From Sinomonas cyclohexanicum (GTDB taxonomy: Bacteria; Actinomycetota; Actinomycetes; Actinomycetales; Micrococcaceae): a stretch of 64,000 nucleotides of DNA. This document shows, piece after piece, positions 52,201 through 59,975 of this stretch; position 1 is the stretch's first letter, and each line of letters begins with the position of its first letter. The stretch spans positions 3,596,001 through 3,660,000 of the forward strand of contig NZ_AP024525.1 of NCBI RefSeq assembly GCF_020886775.1, written 5' to 3'. The notes under the pieces are model-generated. The model saw nothing but the letters and a program-made list of their open reading frames with translations, made no database searches and had not been told where the DNA came from. A program made the translations under genes and the position numbers.

Positions 52201-52475
52201 CGATGGCGGGCTCGATCGACGTCGTGCAGCGCACGTTCGCCGGGATGCGCCTCACCGGGAATGCGCTCGTGTTCGCGCCGAGGCTGCCGGGCGAGGTGCG
52301 CTCCGTCGGCTTCCGCGTCCGGTACCGCGACCAACTCCTCGACGTGGCGCTCACGCCGTCACGCCTCGGGCTCACCGCCGCACCGGGCGACGCCGCGCCG
52401 GTCCGGATCCGCGTCGGGGCCCAGGAGGCGCTCCTCGCGGCCGGGGCGAGCTGCCACTTCACCCTTGGCACCTGA
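49257..52475 (+). CDS. HAD hydrolase/beta-phosphoglucomutase fused to a GH65 disaccharide phosphorylase
   Basis: 1072 residues, two enzymes in one chain. Residues 10-240: HAD domain of the beta-phosphoglucomutase type, with the nucleophile pair Asp19/Asp21 in VIFDLDGVVTDTASVHEAAW, ATASRNAHRVLEA and VVVEDAEAGVLAAHRGGFG. Residues 260-1070: GH65 (LTTLGNGYVRRA, YLSGVYNRVAN, HVFWDELFVLPLI, catalytic Glu767 in MGPDEYHTGYPG, YRLSKQADTLMLLYLL). GH65 phosphorylases split trehalose, maltose, kojibiose or nigerose to glucose and beta-glucose 1-phosphate, which the mutase turns into glucose 6-phosphate. Such fusions are known in actinobacteria. No sugar transporter adjoins. Confidence 0.92.
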   Translation: MRSPTLSALQPPFSAVIFDLDGVVTDTASVHEAAWRELFGAVLDDPRLPRGADARPFVHADYLDHVDGRPREEGVTEFLRSRGIELPPGDPTDGAEQWTVHGLAARKDGLFRRRLDQTGVEVFPETADLVARLRAAGIPVAVATASRNAHRVLEAARLEDAFDLVLDGIEAARLRLPGKPDPAVFLEAARRIGVDPAKAVVVEDAEAGVLAAHRGGFGLVVGIDRGGGRRAELEGAGADLVLRNLGELDLGLVLADPWTLVYEGSDAENEGHREALTTLGNGYVRRARAAPESRRSGPGYPGTYLSGVYNRVANVVQGQETEDEHLVNAPNWLHLDLRIPGGGWWSEGGLTLRHERRVLDLGAALLRREADLEDDAGRRLRVVQRRFVSMAAQQIMALETTVTAEGWSGEVEVRSGVDMDVANENVLEDELLARRHLRDVTPPGTIDGTADCSGTDGTADVVAEAETLQSQVRIAVALRHCVDGGTAVGAAAVGAGTPSTAGTVGGLHYRQFALRLRDGVPARVTKTAAYATSRDRAVSSARTGAVAALERAAGGFEELLAGHTAAWQRILRLFTVRLDAAADVQPVLNLHVFHVLQTLAPFVEELDVGVPARGLHGEGYRGHVFWDELFVLPLITSRIPAVARALLAYRWRRLPTARRAAAEAGFEGALFPWQSGSDGREETPRWIFNRRSGHWIPDVSRLQRHVGLAVGFSAWQYFEFEATQDRFWLLRHGAELVIEVARLVASMAEYDAGADRFHLRGVMGPDEYHTGYPGRAAPGLDDNAYTNVMAAWVCERACRCLSTLQGHDREDLMARLGVRGSEVERWEHLSRRMAVPFHGDGILSQFAGYEDLAELEWDAYRARYRNIERLDLILEAEGDTTNRYRLSKQADTLMLLYLLGEEELLGVLARLGYDVTRDQLERTVVYYLARTAHGSTLSRVAHASVLAGMDPEQAWESFRDVLDADLDDTQGGTTQTGIHLGAMAGSIDVVQRTFAGMRLTGNALVFAPRLPGEVRSVGFRVRYRDQLLDVALTPSRLGLTAAPGDAAPVRIRVGAQEALLAAGASCHFTLGT

Positions 52476-52480
52476 TGATC

Positions 52481-52500
52481 TAGCATTCTGTTGTGCAGAA
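52481..52500 (+). promoter_or_regulatory. -10 box and autoregulatory operator of the IclR gene
   Basis: TAGCAT (52481-52486), six bases, then GTG at 52493. Overlapping it, ATTCTGTTGTGCAGAA (52485-52500) is, on the opposite strand, TTCTGCACAACAGAAT, matching 15 of 16 bases of the site at 53285-53300. The operator covers the leaderless start codon. Confidence 0.75.
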
Positions 52501-53281
52501 CATTCGAATCGTGAAGCGTCCCGAGTACGCGATCGACTCGGTAGACAAGGCGCTCCAGCTCATCACGCTCCTCCAAGAACGCGAATGGGTGCGGATCGCG
52601 GACGCCGCGAGGGCGCTGGGAGTCGCCCCGTCCACCGCGCACCGCCTCATGTCCACGCTCGCGTACCGCGGCTTCGCGCTGCAGGACGACCAGCGCCGCT
52701 ACTGCGCCGGGCCCGTTCTGGCGGCCGACGCCGGCCGGGCCAGGATCCGCGCGCTCGTGGCCCGCGCGCGGCCCCACCTCGAGACCCTGGCCGCGGAATC
52801 CCGCGAGACCGTGAACCTCGTGGAGCGGGTGGGCGTGACGGTGCGGTTCCTGCATTGCGTCGAGGGGCCGCAGCTCCTGCGCGTCGGCAACCGCACGGGC
52901 ACGGTCCTGCCCGCCCGCACGTCCTCGGGCGGACGTGCTGCGCTCGCCGTGCTCCCCCATGCCACCGTTGACCAGCTCTACACCGGCCGCGGCGCGCAGC
53001 TGGGCGGCCACCGGCTCGATGCCGCAGAGCTGGCCGAGCTGCATGACGAGCTCGCACGGACCCGCGCGCGGGGCTACTCTCTCAACCTCGGTCGCACCGA
53101 GCCGGAGATCGCCGCCATGGGCGCGGCCGTGGCGCTCCCCCAGCGTCCAGGCGTCCTCGCGGTGACGCTGAGCGCCCCGATCTCCCGCGCCGGGCTCCTC
53201 GAGCAGCCCGCCACGGTCGCCGCCCTGCACGCCGCCGCTGACGCCATCCGCCGAGAGCTCGAACACGACCCCGACTACTGA
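52493..53281 (+). CDS. IclR-family regulator
   Basis: 262 residues. Winged helix 15-75 (YAIDSVDKALQLITLLQE, ARALGVAPSTAHRLMSTLAYRGFALQ) and an effector-binding IclR domain (LAAESRETVNLVERVGVTVRFLHCVEGPQLLRV, TSSGGRAALAV, GAAVALPQRPGVLAVTLSAPISR). GTG start without a ribosome site, probably leaderless. IclR proteins often govern aromatic-acid pathways (PobR, PcaR). It precedes mobA, and both genes carry the same operator, so control of 3-hydroxybenzoate hydroxylation is likely. Confidence 0.92.
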   Translation: MQNIRIVKRPEYAIDSVDKALQLITLLQEREWVRIADAARALGVAPSTAHRLMSTLAYRGFALQDDQRRYCAGPVLAADAGRARIRALVARARPHLETLAAESRETVNLVERVGVTVRFLHCVEGPQLLRVGNRTGTVLPARTSSGGRAALAVLPHATVDQLYTGRGAQLGGHRLDAAELAELHDELARTRARGYSLNLGRTEPEIAAMGAAVALPQRPGVLAVTLSAPISRAGLLEQPATVAALHAAADAIRRELEHDPDY

Positions 53282-53284
53282 GTT

Positions 53285-53300
53285 TTCTGTACAACAGAAT
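53285..53300 (+). promoter_or_regulatory. IclR operator upstream of mobA
   Basis: TTCTGTACAACAGAAT, four bases after the iclR stop and 84 bp before the mobA start. Inverted TTCTGT/ACAGAA arms. One mismatch from the copy over the iclR start codon (read on the other strand). Confidence 0.75.
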
Positions 53301-53383
53301 CTCTTTGCCGGATGGGTGACCACGGTCACTACCCTCGAACAAGCAGGGCAACGTGGCCCGTGAACATTTCTGAGGAGCATCCC

Positions 53384-55318
53384 GTGCAGTTCTACCTTGA
53401 CGGCTACCGCCCCGGCGACCCCGAGTTCCGCCCCGCAGCCCCCGGCATCGTGCCCTCCGGCAGCGGCACCCTGCCGGAGGAGGTGGACGTCCTCGTCGTC
53501 GGCACCGGCCCGGCAGGCGTGGTCCTCGCTGCCCAGCTGGCCGAGTTCCCCCACATCACCACCCGCGTCGTCGAGCGCCGCGGCGGCCCGCTCGAGATCG
53601 GCCAGGCGGACGGCGTCGCGTGCCGCACCGTCGAGATGTTCAACGCGTTCGGCCTCGCCGAGAAGCTCGTCCGCGAGGGGTACTGGGTCAACGAGGCCAC
53701 GTTCTGGGGTCCGGACGGCACACGCGCCGGCGGTGCGAGCATCACCCGCACGGGGCGCGTCCAGGACGTCGCGGACGGCCTGTCCGAGTACCCGCACGTG
53801 ATCGTCAACCAGGCCCGCATGCAGGAGTACCTGCTCGAGAAGATGCGCACCTCCCCCTCACGGCTCGAGCCGGAGTACGGCGTCGAGGTCACCAGCGTGG
53901 AGGTCCTCCCCGACGGCGGCGACCACGCCGTCAAGGTGACGCTGCGCCGCGAAGGCGGGGACACCGCCGTCGTGCGCGCCAAGTACGTGGTGGGGTGCGA
54001 CGGCGCCCGCTCGGCGGTGCGGAAGTCGCTCGGGATCGAGCTGCGCGGCGACGCGCGCAACCACGCGTGGGGCGTCATGGACGTGCTCGCGGTCACGGAC
54101 TTCCCGGACGTCCGCGTCAAGTCGGTGGTCCAGTCGCCGGGCGGCGGCAACCTCCTGATCATCCCGCGCGAGGGTGGGTACCTCGTGCGGTTCTACGTTG
54201 ACCTCGGCGACCTCGATCCGGCCGACCGCGACGCGCGGAAGCGGTTCACGTTCGACTCGATCGTGGAGGCGGCGCAGAAGGCGCTGCACCCGTACACCCT
54301 CGAGGTGAAGTCCACCGCGTGGTGGAGCGTGTACGAGGTGGGCCAGCGGATCGCGGACCGGTTCGACGACGTCCTCGACGCCGAGCGCGGCACCCGCACC
54401 CCCCGCGTGTTCATCGCCGGCGACGCGTGCCACACGCACTCGGCGAAGGCCGGCCAGGGCATGAACGTGTCGATGCAGGACGGCTTCAACCTCGGCTGGA
54501 AGCTCGCCGCAGTACTCGAGGGCCGCAGCCCGGAGTCACTGCTGGACACCTACTCCGAGGAGCGCCGCGTGATCGCGCAGGAGCTCATCGACTTCGACCT
54601 GCGCTTCTCGACCATGATGGCCGCGCACCCCACCGACCCGGCGCACCCCGAGCTGGGCGGCGTGGATCCGGCGGAGAAGCAGCGGATGTTCACCGAGGCA
54701 GGCCGTTTCACGGCCGGGTTCGCGACCGAGTACGCGCCCGGCCTGCTCACCGGTTCGGCTGAGCACCAGGCCGTGGCGACGGGCTTCCCCGTGGGGCAGC
54801 GCTTCTACTCCGCGCCGGTGATCCGCCTCGCGGACGCCAAGCCGGTGGGCCTGGGCCACGTGGCGCAGGCGGACGGCCGCTGGCGGATCTACGCGTTCGC
54901 GGGGGCCGGCAACCCGGCAGCAGCGGACTCGGGGATCGCCCGGCTCGCCGAGTTCCTCAGCGAGTCCGAGGACTCGCCGGTGCGCCGGTTCACGCCCGAC
55001 GGCGCTGACCCGGATGCCGTGTTCGACGTCCGCGCCGTGCTCCAGCAGGACCACCGCGAGCTCGAGGTCGAGGCTCTGCCGGCGTTCTTCCGTCCGGTCA
55101 AGGGCCCGTTCGGGCTCAAGGACTACGAGAAGGTGTTCACCCCTGACCTCAAGGGCGGCCGCGACATCTTCGACGAGCGCGGGATCGACCGCGGGCGCGG
55201 CGCGATCGTGGTGGTCCGCCCGGACCAGTACGTCGCGGCCGTGCTCCCGCTCGACGCGCACGCCGAGCTCGCGGGCTTCTTCGCGGCCTTCATGCAGCCG
55301 GCGGCTGCGCTGGTGTAG
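53384..55318 (+). CDS. mobA: 3-hydroxybenzoate 4-monooxygenase
   Basis: 644 residues, FAD-dependent aromatic hydroxylase of the phenol hydroxylase group. It makes protocatechuate from 3-hydroxybenzoate with NADPH and oxygen. The N-terminus VQFYLDGYRPGDPEF, the FAD motif VLVVGTGPAGVVLAAQL, ERRGGPLEIGQADGVACRTVEMF, VVGCDGARSAVRKSLG, RVFIAGDACHTHSAKAGQGMN and the C-terminal thioredoxin-like domain with GAIVVVRPDQYVAAVLPL follow Comamonas MobA closely as I recall it. GTG at 53384 has TGAGGAG with 6-base spacing. Under the IclR operator. Confidence 0.9.
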   Translation: MQFYLDGYRPGDPEFRPAAPGIVPSGSGTLPEEVDVLVVGTGPAGVVLAAQLAEFPHITTRVVERRGGPLEIGQADGVACRTVEMFNAFGLAEKLVREGYWVNEATFWGPDGTRAGGASITRTGRVQDVADGLSEYPHVIVNQARMQEYLLEKMRTSPSRLEPEYGVEVTSVEVLPDGGDHAVKVTLRREGGDTAVVRAKYVVGCDGARSAVRKSLGIELRGDARNHAWGVMDVLAVTDFPDVRVKSVVQSPGGGNLLIIPREGGYLVRFYVDLGDLDPADRDARKRFTFDSIVEAAQKALHPYTLEVKSTAWWSVYEVGQRIADRFDDVLDAERGTRTPRVFIAGDACHTHSAKAGQGMNVSMQDGFNLGWKLAAVLEGRSPESLLDTYSEERRVIAQELIDFDLRFSTMMAAHPTDPAHPELGGVDPAEKQRMFTEAGRFTAGFATEYAPGLLTGSAEHQAVATGFPVGQRFYSAPVIRLADAKPVGLGHVAQADGRWRIYAFAGAGNPAAADSGIARLAEFLSESEDSPVRRFTPDGADPDAVFDVRAVLQQDHRELEVEALPAFFRPVKGPFGLKDYEKVFTPDLKGGRDIFDERGIDRGRGAIVVVRPDQYVAAVLPLDAHAELAGFFAAFMQPAAALV

Positions 55319-55320
55319 CG

Positions 55321-55386
55321 CACCGCCGAGGAGTTACCTCCGCGGCGCCGAAGAGTCACTTCCGCACTGCCGAAGAGTCACCTCCG
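55321..55386 (+). repeat. 22-bp tandem repeat, three copies
   Basis: Units 55321-55342, 55343-55364 and 55365-55386 share the pattern CRCYGCCGARGAGTYACYTCCG; a fourth partial unit (CACCGCC) follows. Begins two bases after the mobA stop. Confidence 0.85.
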
Positions 55387-55404
55387 CACCGCCACACGCA
55401 CGAC

Positions 55405-55436
55405 GGCGCCCCTCACCACCCGTGGTGAGGGGCGCC
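55405..55436. terminator. Bidirectional hairpin terminator
   Basis: GGCGCCCCTCACCAC (55405-55419) pairs with GTGGTGAGGGGCGCC (55422-55436), between the convergent mobA and LysR genes. Preceded by ACGCACGACGGC, the recurring intergenic motif. Confidence 0.8.
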
Positions 55437-55472
55437 TCGCGTTGGTGCTCCACAGGGCAGAACGTCCACATT

Positions 55473-56396
55473 TCAGCAGGCCGGGCCATCCCCCTCAGTA
55501 ATCCCGAAGTGGGCTCGGACGGTCGCGAGGAATGCGGCGAGCGCAGGCGTGGGATTGCTCTCCCGGGAGTGCACGAGCGTGCCGTAGAGCGGAGGGATCT
55601 CCTCGCACAGCGGCTGTACTGCGACATCCCCCGTGAAGTCCGCGACGAACTGCTCGGGCAGGAGGCACACTCCCAGCCCTGCGGGGACGAGCGGGAGCGC
55701 GGTCGGCAGAGTCGTGACCTGCTGGATGGACGACGGCCGGAACCCTGCCCCGCGCCAGACTTCCTCGGCCACCTCGACCATGCCCGCGAACCCCGGCGGC
55801 GGAGCGGGCACGATCCACGTCTGGTCCGCGAAGTCGCGCGCGGAGGCGGTCTGCCGGGCGAGGGACCGCGGCACGACGAGCACGAGGGGCACCGGGACCA
55901 GTCCGAGCACCTCGAGCGTCGGGTGGGCGGCGGCCACGATGAGGGGATCCGACGTCGCGACGAAGCCGGCATCCGCCCCACCGGCGGCGACAACCCTCAG
56001 CACCTCGGTCGGATCGGGGTCGGAGATCTCCACAGCGATGCCTGGGTGGGAGGACTTGAAGTCCGCGAGCAGTGCCGGCAAGTGGGACCACATGAAGGTC
56101 GGCACGGAGGCCACGGTCACCGTGCCCTCCAGTCCCTGCCCCGTCCGGCGCACCTGATCCTCGAGTCGCTCTGCCCGCTCGAGGAGGTGCCGGCCCTGCT
56201 CTGCGAGAAGACGCCCGGCGGAGGTCGGCACCACGCCTCGGGGAAGGCGGTGAAGGAGCGGCGTGCTCAGCTCCCGCTCGAGGGCGAGGATCGCTTGGCT
56301 CAGCGGCGGCTGCGTCATGTGGAGCCGCTGCGCCGCCACCGAAACCGATCCGGCCTTGACGACGGCGAGGAAGTACTCGAGCCGGCGCAGATTCAT
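55473..56396 (-). CDS. LysR-family regulator
   Basis: 307 residues. N-terminal helix-turn-helix MNLRRLEYFLAVVKAGSVSVAAQRLHMTQPPLSQAILALEREL, linker helix, and a periplasmic-binding-protein-like sensor domain from about 90. Typical LTTR layout. Divergent from the second ABC importer operon, with an AT-rich shared promoter (56397-56515), so it probably controls the importer, the metallo-hydrolase and possibly its own expression. Confidence 0.93.
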   Translation of the reverse strand: MNLRRLEYFLAVVKAGSVSVAAQRLHMTQPPLSQAILALERELSTPLLHRLPRGVVPTSAGRLLAEQGRHLLERAERLEDQVRRTGQGLEGTVTVASVPTFMWSHLPALLADFKSSHPGIAVEISDPDPTEVLRVVAAGGADAGFVATSDPLIVAAAHPTLEVLGLVPVPLVLVVPRSLARQTASARDFADQTWIVPAPPPGFAGMVEVAEEVWRGAGFRPSSIQQVTTLPTALPLVPAGLGVCLLPEQFVADFTGDVAVQPLCEEIPPLYGTLVHSRESNPTPALAAFLATVRAHFGITEGDGPAC

Positions 56397-56515
56397 AGTC
56401 GAACTGTATATGGGTTGCCCGACTTATTGATATTTGTCATCTGGGAAGGCGGCCGCCACGCTGAATGTGATCCGCAGCACTTCATCCAGTGCACTGCCAG
56501 CTCAAGGAGGAGCCC

Positions 56516-57526
56516 ATGGACCGTGCCACGAGGCGTCAGGGCAGATGCCCTGACGCTCCGAGACGCACACGACTGCTCGGCGCCGTCGTCGCCCTCATCT
56601 GCGTCCTGTTCGCGACCACGAGCTGCGGGGTGGGCCAAGGCAGCGCCGTGATCATCGGGAAGGACGACGTCATCAAGGTCGGCGTCATCCCCGTGGCGGA
56701 CTTCGCGCCCGTCTACATCGCGCAGGAGGAGGGCTTCTTCGCCCAGGAGGGCCTCACCGTCAAGACGCAGGTCATGCAGAACGCGGCGGCCATCGCGCCC
56801 TCGGTCATCAACGGCCAGCTCCAGTTCGGCACGGCGGCGCTGCCCCCGTTCCTCTCGGCCGTGCATAAGGGGCTCCCCTTGGAGGCGGTGGCCAACGGCA
56901 CGTCCGCGCTGGCCGATCCCGCCAAGGACCCCTCGGCGATTGTCGCGGTCAAGGGCCGCTCCATCACGCGCCCCAAGGACCTCGAGGGCCACACGGTCGC
57001 CGTCAACGCCCTCGGCTCGGTGGTCCACGTCGCCGCTGCAGCAGCCATCTCGAAGGACGGCGGCGACCCCTCGAAGGTGACGTTCGTCGCCATGCCGTTC
57101 CCGGACATGATCGCAGCGCTCAGCCGTGGCTCGATCGATGCCGCCTCCCTCGTCGAGCCCTTCCAGGCGCAGGCAGTCGCGGCGGGCGCCACCGTCGTCG
57201 CGCACCCCTACTCCCAGGCGCTTCCCGAGGGCACGTTCACCGTCATCTTCACCGCCAGCCCATTCGCCGAGAAGAATCCGGAGACGGTGGCCAAGTTCAA
57301 GGCCGCCCTCGATCGGGCAAGCCGCCTCGCGGCCGCAGACCCGTCAAAGGTCGGCGCCGTCCTCGCCAAGTACGGCAAGCTCCCGCCCCAGGTCTTCGCC
57401 AAGATCCGCGTGCCCGAGTACACGGACACCCTGAGCGTGCCGGCCATCGAGGGCACGGCCGAGCTCATGGAGGGGCTGAAGTTCCTGCCGGGCCCCGTCA
57501 ACGTGGAAGGGGCGATCTGGAAATGA
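56516..57526 (+). CDS. ABC transporter substrate-binding lipoprotein (NMT1/THI5-like)
   Basis: 336 residues. Signal peptide with basic N-terminus, LLGAVVALICVLFATTS and a TSC-GVG lipobox. The binding fold shows IKVGVIPVADFAPVYIAQEEGFFAQEGLTVKTQ, GQLQFGTAALPPFLSAV and GHTVAVNALGSVVHVA. Relatives bind sulfonates, pyrimidines or aromatic carboxylates. AAGGAGGAG precedes the ATG. First of four importer genes in tight order; the flanking aromatic genes suggest an aromatic acid or phthalate-like ligand. Confidence 0.9.
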   Translation: MDRATRRQGRCPDAPRRTRLLGAVVALICVLFATTSCGVGQGSAVIIGKDDVIKVGVIPVADFAPVYIAQEEGFFAQEGLTVKTQVMQNAAAIAPSVINGQLQFGTAALPPFLSAVHKGLPLEAVANGTSALADPAKDPSAIVAVKGRSITRPKDLEGHTVAVNALGSVVHVAAAAAISKDGGDPSKVTFVAMPFPDMIAALSRGSIDAASLVEPFQAQAVAAGATVVAHPYSQALPEGTFTVIFTASPFAEKNPETVAKFKAALDRASRLAAADPSKVGAVLAKYGKLPPQVFAKIRVPEYTDTLSVPAIEGTAELMEGLKFLPGPVNVEGAIWK

Positions 57527-58368
57527 CCGCAACCACCCTCGCCAGGCCTGCGCGCCGGGCGGCCGCCGCGCAGCCCCGGCGTCCCCGGTTCGCGAGCACA
57601 CCTGCCGGCCGGTCCGTGCTCGGCACCGTCTCGGTCATCGTGGCCTTCGCCACGTGGGAAGCCATCGTTCGCACCGGCCTCGTCCCGGCCTCGGCCATTC
57701 CACCGGCCTCCTCGGTGCTGGCCGAGTTCGCGCGGCAGCTTGGGTCGGGCGCGTACTGGGCGATGCTGTGGGACACCGTCTCCGTCGTGCTGCTCGGCAT
57801 GGCCCTCATCGTGGTCATCGCCGCTCCCCTCGCACTGCTCATCGGGCTCGTCCGTCCCGTGGAGGAGTCCACGTGGTTCGTCCTCGAGTTCCTCAAGCCG
57901 ATCCCGCCCGTGGCGCTGATCCCGCTGGGCCTGCTGCTGTGGGGCCCGTCCCCGGGCATGAAGCTCTTCCTGATCGTGCTCGGCGCCGTCTGGCCGCTCC
58001 TCACCCAGCTCGTCTACGGGGTGCGCGAGGTCCACGGTGCGGGGACCGATCTTGCGAGGTCGTACCGGTTGGGGTGGTGGCTGACCACGAGCCGCATCGT
58101 CGTGCCGTCGATTCTCCCGTTCGCGCTCACCGGTGCCCGCATCTCCGCCGCCATCGCGGTCATCGTCTCCGTGGTCACCGAGATGATCGGCGGAGCCGCC
58201 GGACTCGGTCAGGGCATCACCGTTGCCCAGTCCGCCGGCGCGCTTCCGGAGACGTATGCGCTCATCCTCGCAGCCGGGCTCCTGGGGCTCGTACTCAACG
58301 CGGGATTCCGTGCTCTCGAGAAGCCCCTGCTCTTCTGGCACCCCTCCGTCCGGAAGGAGGCCGCATGA
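57523..58368 (+). CDS. ABC transporter permease 1
   Basis: 281 residues, six predicted helices; SsuC/TauC family. EAA loop: GTDLARSYRLGWWLTTSRIVVPSILPFALTGARISAAIAVIVSVVTEMIGGAAGLG. Overlaps the binding-protein gene by ATGA and the next permease by ATGA. Two different permease subunits rather than one repeated subunit imply a heterodimeric channel. Confidence 0.92.
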   Translation: MTATTLARPARRAAAAQPRRPRFASTPAGRSVLGTVSVIVAFATWEAIVRTGLVPASAIPPASSVLAEFARQLGSGAYWAMLWDTVSVVLLGMALIVVIAAPLALLIGLVRPVEESTWFVLEFLKPIPPVALIPLGLLLWGPSPGMKLFLIVLGAVWPLLTQLVYGVREVHGAGTDLARSYRLGWWLTTSRIVVPSILPFALTGARISAAIAVIVSVVTEMIGGAAGLGQGITVAQSAGALPETYALILAAGLLGLVLNAGFRALEKPLLFWHPSVRKEAA

Positions 58369-59138
58369 GCCTCAAGTCCTTGGCCCTGCGCGCGTGGCTG
58401 CCCGTGGTGCTGCTCATCCTCTGGTGGATTGCGTCCGCTGGCAGCACCTCGCTGTACTTCCCTCCCCTCGCGGAGATCCTCCGATCGCTCGGGACGGACT
58501 GGCTCGGCAGTGGGATCGCCAGTGGCCTCCTCCCGAGCCTCGGCAAGTTCGCCGCCGGCTTCGCCATCGCCGCCGTGTGCGGCGTGGGCCTGGGGCTCGT
58601 GATCGGGCTCTCCCCCGCGCTGAGCGCGCTCGCCGAGCCGATCGTGCAGTTCCTCCGCTCGCTCCCGCCGCCCGTACTGCTGCCGATCGGGCTCCTGCTC
58701 TTCGGGATCGGGCCCTCCATGAACATCGCGATCATCGCGTTCGGCGCCGTCTGGCCCACGCTGCTGAACACGGTCGACGGCGTCCGGTCGCTCGATCTGC
58801 AGGCGCTCGACGTCGCACGCTCGTACCGGCTCACGCTCCGGCAGCGCATCGTGTTCATGATCCTGCCGAGCGCCGGCCCGCAGATCTTCGCCGGTCTGCG
58901 CACCACGCTGCAGATCTCCATCATCCTCATTGTGGTCTCCGAGATGGTCGCCTCGGTCAATGGGATCGGGTACCGACTGCTGAACGCCCAGCAGACTTTC
59001 GAGGTCACCGACACCTGGGCGGGGACCCTGCTGCTGGGTCTGCTCGGCTACATCGCCGCCTTCCTCTTCATCCGCATCGAACGGCGGGTCCTCCGCTGGC
59101 AGTACGGCATGCGCGCCATCTCCGGAAAGGGAGCCTAA
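58365..59138 (+). CDS. ABC transporter permease 2
   Basis: 257 residues, six predicted helices. EAA loop ALDVARSYRLTLRQRIVFMILPSAGPQIFAGLRTTLQISIILIVVSEMVAS. ATG overlaps the permease 1 stop; GGAAGGAGG upstream. Pairs with permease 1. Confidence 0.92.
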   Translation: MSLKSLALRAWLPVVLLILWWIASAGSTSLYFPPLAEILRSLGTDWLGSGIASGLLPSLGKFAAGFAIAAVCGVGLGLVIGLSPALSALAEPIVQFLRSLPPPVLLPIGLLLFGIGPSMNIAIIAFGAVWPTLLNTVDGVRSLDLQALDVARSYRLTLRQRIVFMILPSAGPQIFAGLRTTLQISIILIVVSEMVASVNGIGYRLLNAQQTFEVTDTWAGTLLLGLLGYIAAFLFIRIERRVLRWQYGMRAISGKGA

Positions 59139-59140
59139 CC

Positions 59141-59950
59141 ATGTCACAGAGCCTCATGCCCCAGGCCGAGCAGCACACCCAGGCACTCCTCGAGCTGAGG
59201 GACCTCAGGAAGAGCTACGGGGACGCTCACATCCTTGCTGGCGTGGACCTCGAGATCCGCCAGGGAGAGTTCGTCTGCATCGTGGGCCCCTCCGGCTCGG
59301 GCAAGACGACCCTCCTGCGCTGCATGGCGGGCCTCCAGTCGCCGTCGTCGGGACGCACCGTCTTCGAGGGCACCGAGGTGACCGAGCCGCCCGCCAAGCT
59401 CGCCGTCGTCTTCCAGGACTACTCGCGCTCGCTCCTGCCGTGGATGAGCGTGGCAAAGAACATCGCGCTGCCCCTGCGCAACAGGCTGCCGAAAGCCCGC
59501 CGCGCAGAGCGCGTCGAGGAGGTCCTCACCGCGGTGGGGCTGGCCGGCAAGGGAACCCTCTTCCCGTGGCAGATGTCCGGCGGGATGCAGCAGCGCGCCG
59601 CGATCGCCCGCGGCCTCGCCTACCAGCCGGACGTCCTCCTGATGGACGAGCCCTTCGCCGCCGTCGACGCGCAGACCCGGATCGAACTCGAGGACCTCGT
59701 CCTCAAGGTGCGGGACGAGTTCGACATGACGATCGTCTTCGTCACTCATGACATCGACGAGGCCGTCTACCTCGCCGACCGGGTGATCGTCCTCTCGGGC
59801 GCGCCGACCACGGTCAACCGGGTGATCGAGGTCCCGCTGCCCACCCCGCGCGACCAGCGCGACACGAAGCTCCTGCCCGACTACGCGCGCCTCCGCGCCG
59901 AGGTCTTCGAGCTCATCGAGTCGGCCAAGTCGCACGCCTCCATCCGCTGA
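59141..59950 (+). CDS. ABC transporter ATP-binding protein
   Basis: 269 residues. Walker A GPSGSGKTTLL, Q-loop FQDYSRSLLPW, signature QMSGGMQQRAAIARGL, Walker B DVLLMDEPFAAVDA and H-loop VFVTHDIDEAVYLADR. Sulfonate/nitrate/taurine subfamily. Starts two bases after the permease stop with GGAAAGGGAG. Completes the importer at 56.5-60 kb. Confidence 0.93.
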   Translation: MSQSLMPQAEQHTQALLELRDLRKSYGDAHILAGVDLEIRQGEFVCIVGPSGSGKTTLLRCMAGLQSPSSGRTVFEGTEVTEPPAKLAVVFQDYSRSLLPWMSVAKNIALPLRNRLPKARRAERVEEVLTAVGLAGKGTLFPWQMSGGMQQRAAIARGLAYQPDVLLMDEPFAAVDAQTRIELEDLVLKVRDEFDMTIVFVTHDIDEAVYLADRVIVLSGAPTTVNRVIEVPLPTPRDQRDTKLLPDYARLRAEVFELIESAKSHASIR

Positions 59951-59975
59951 ACCGCCGCTCATCCTAGGACGCCCC

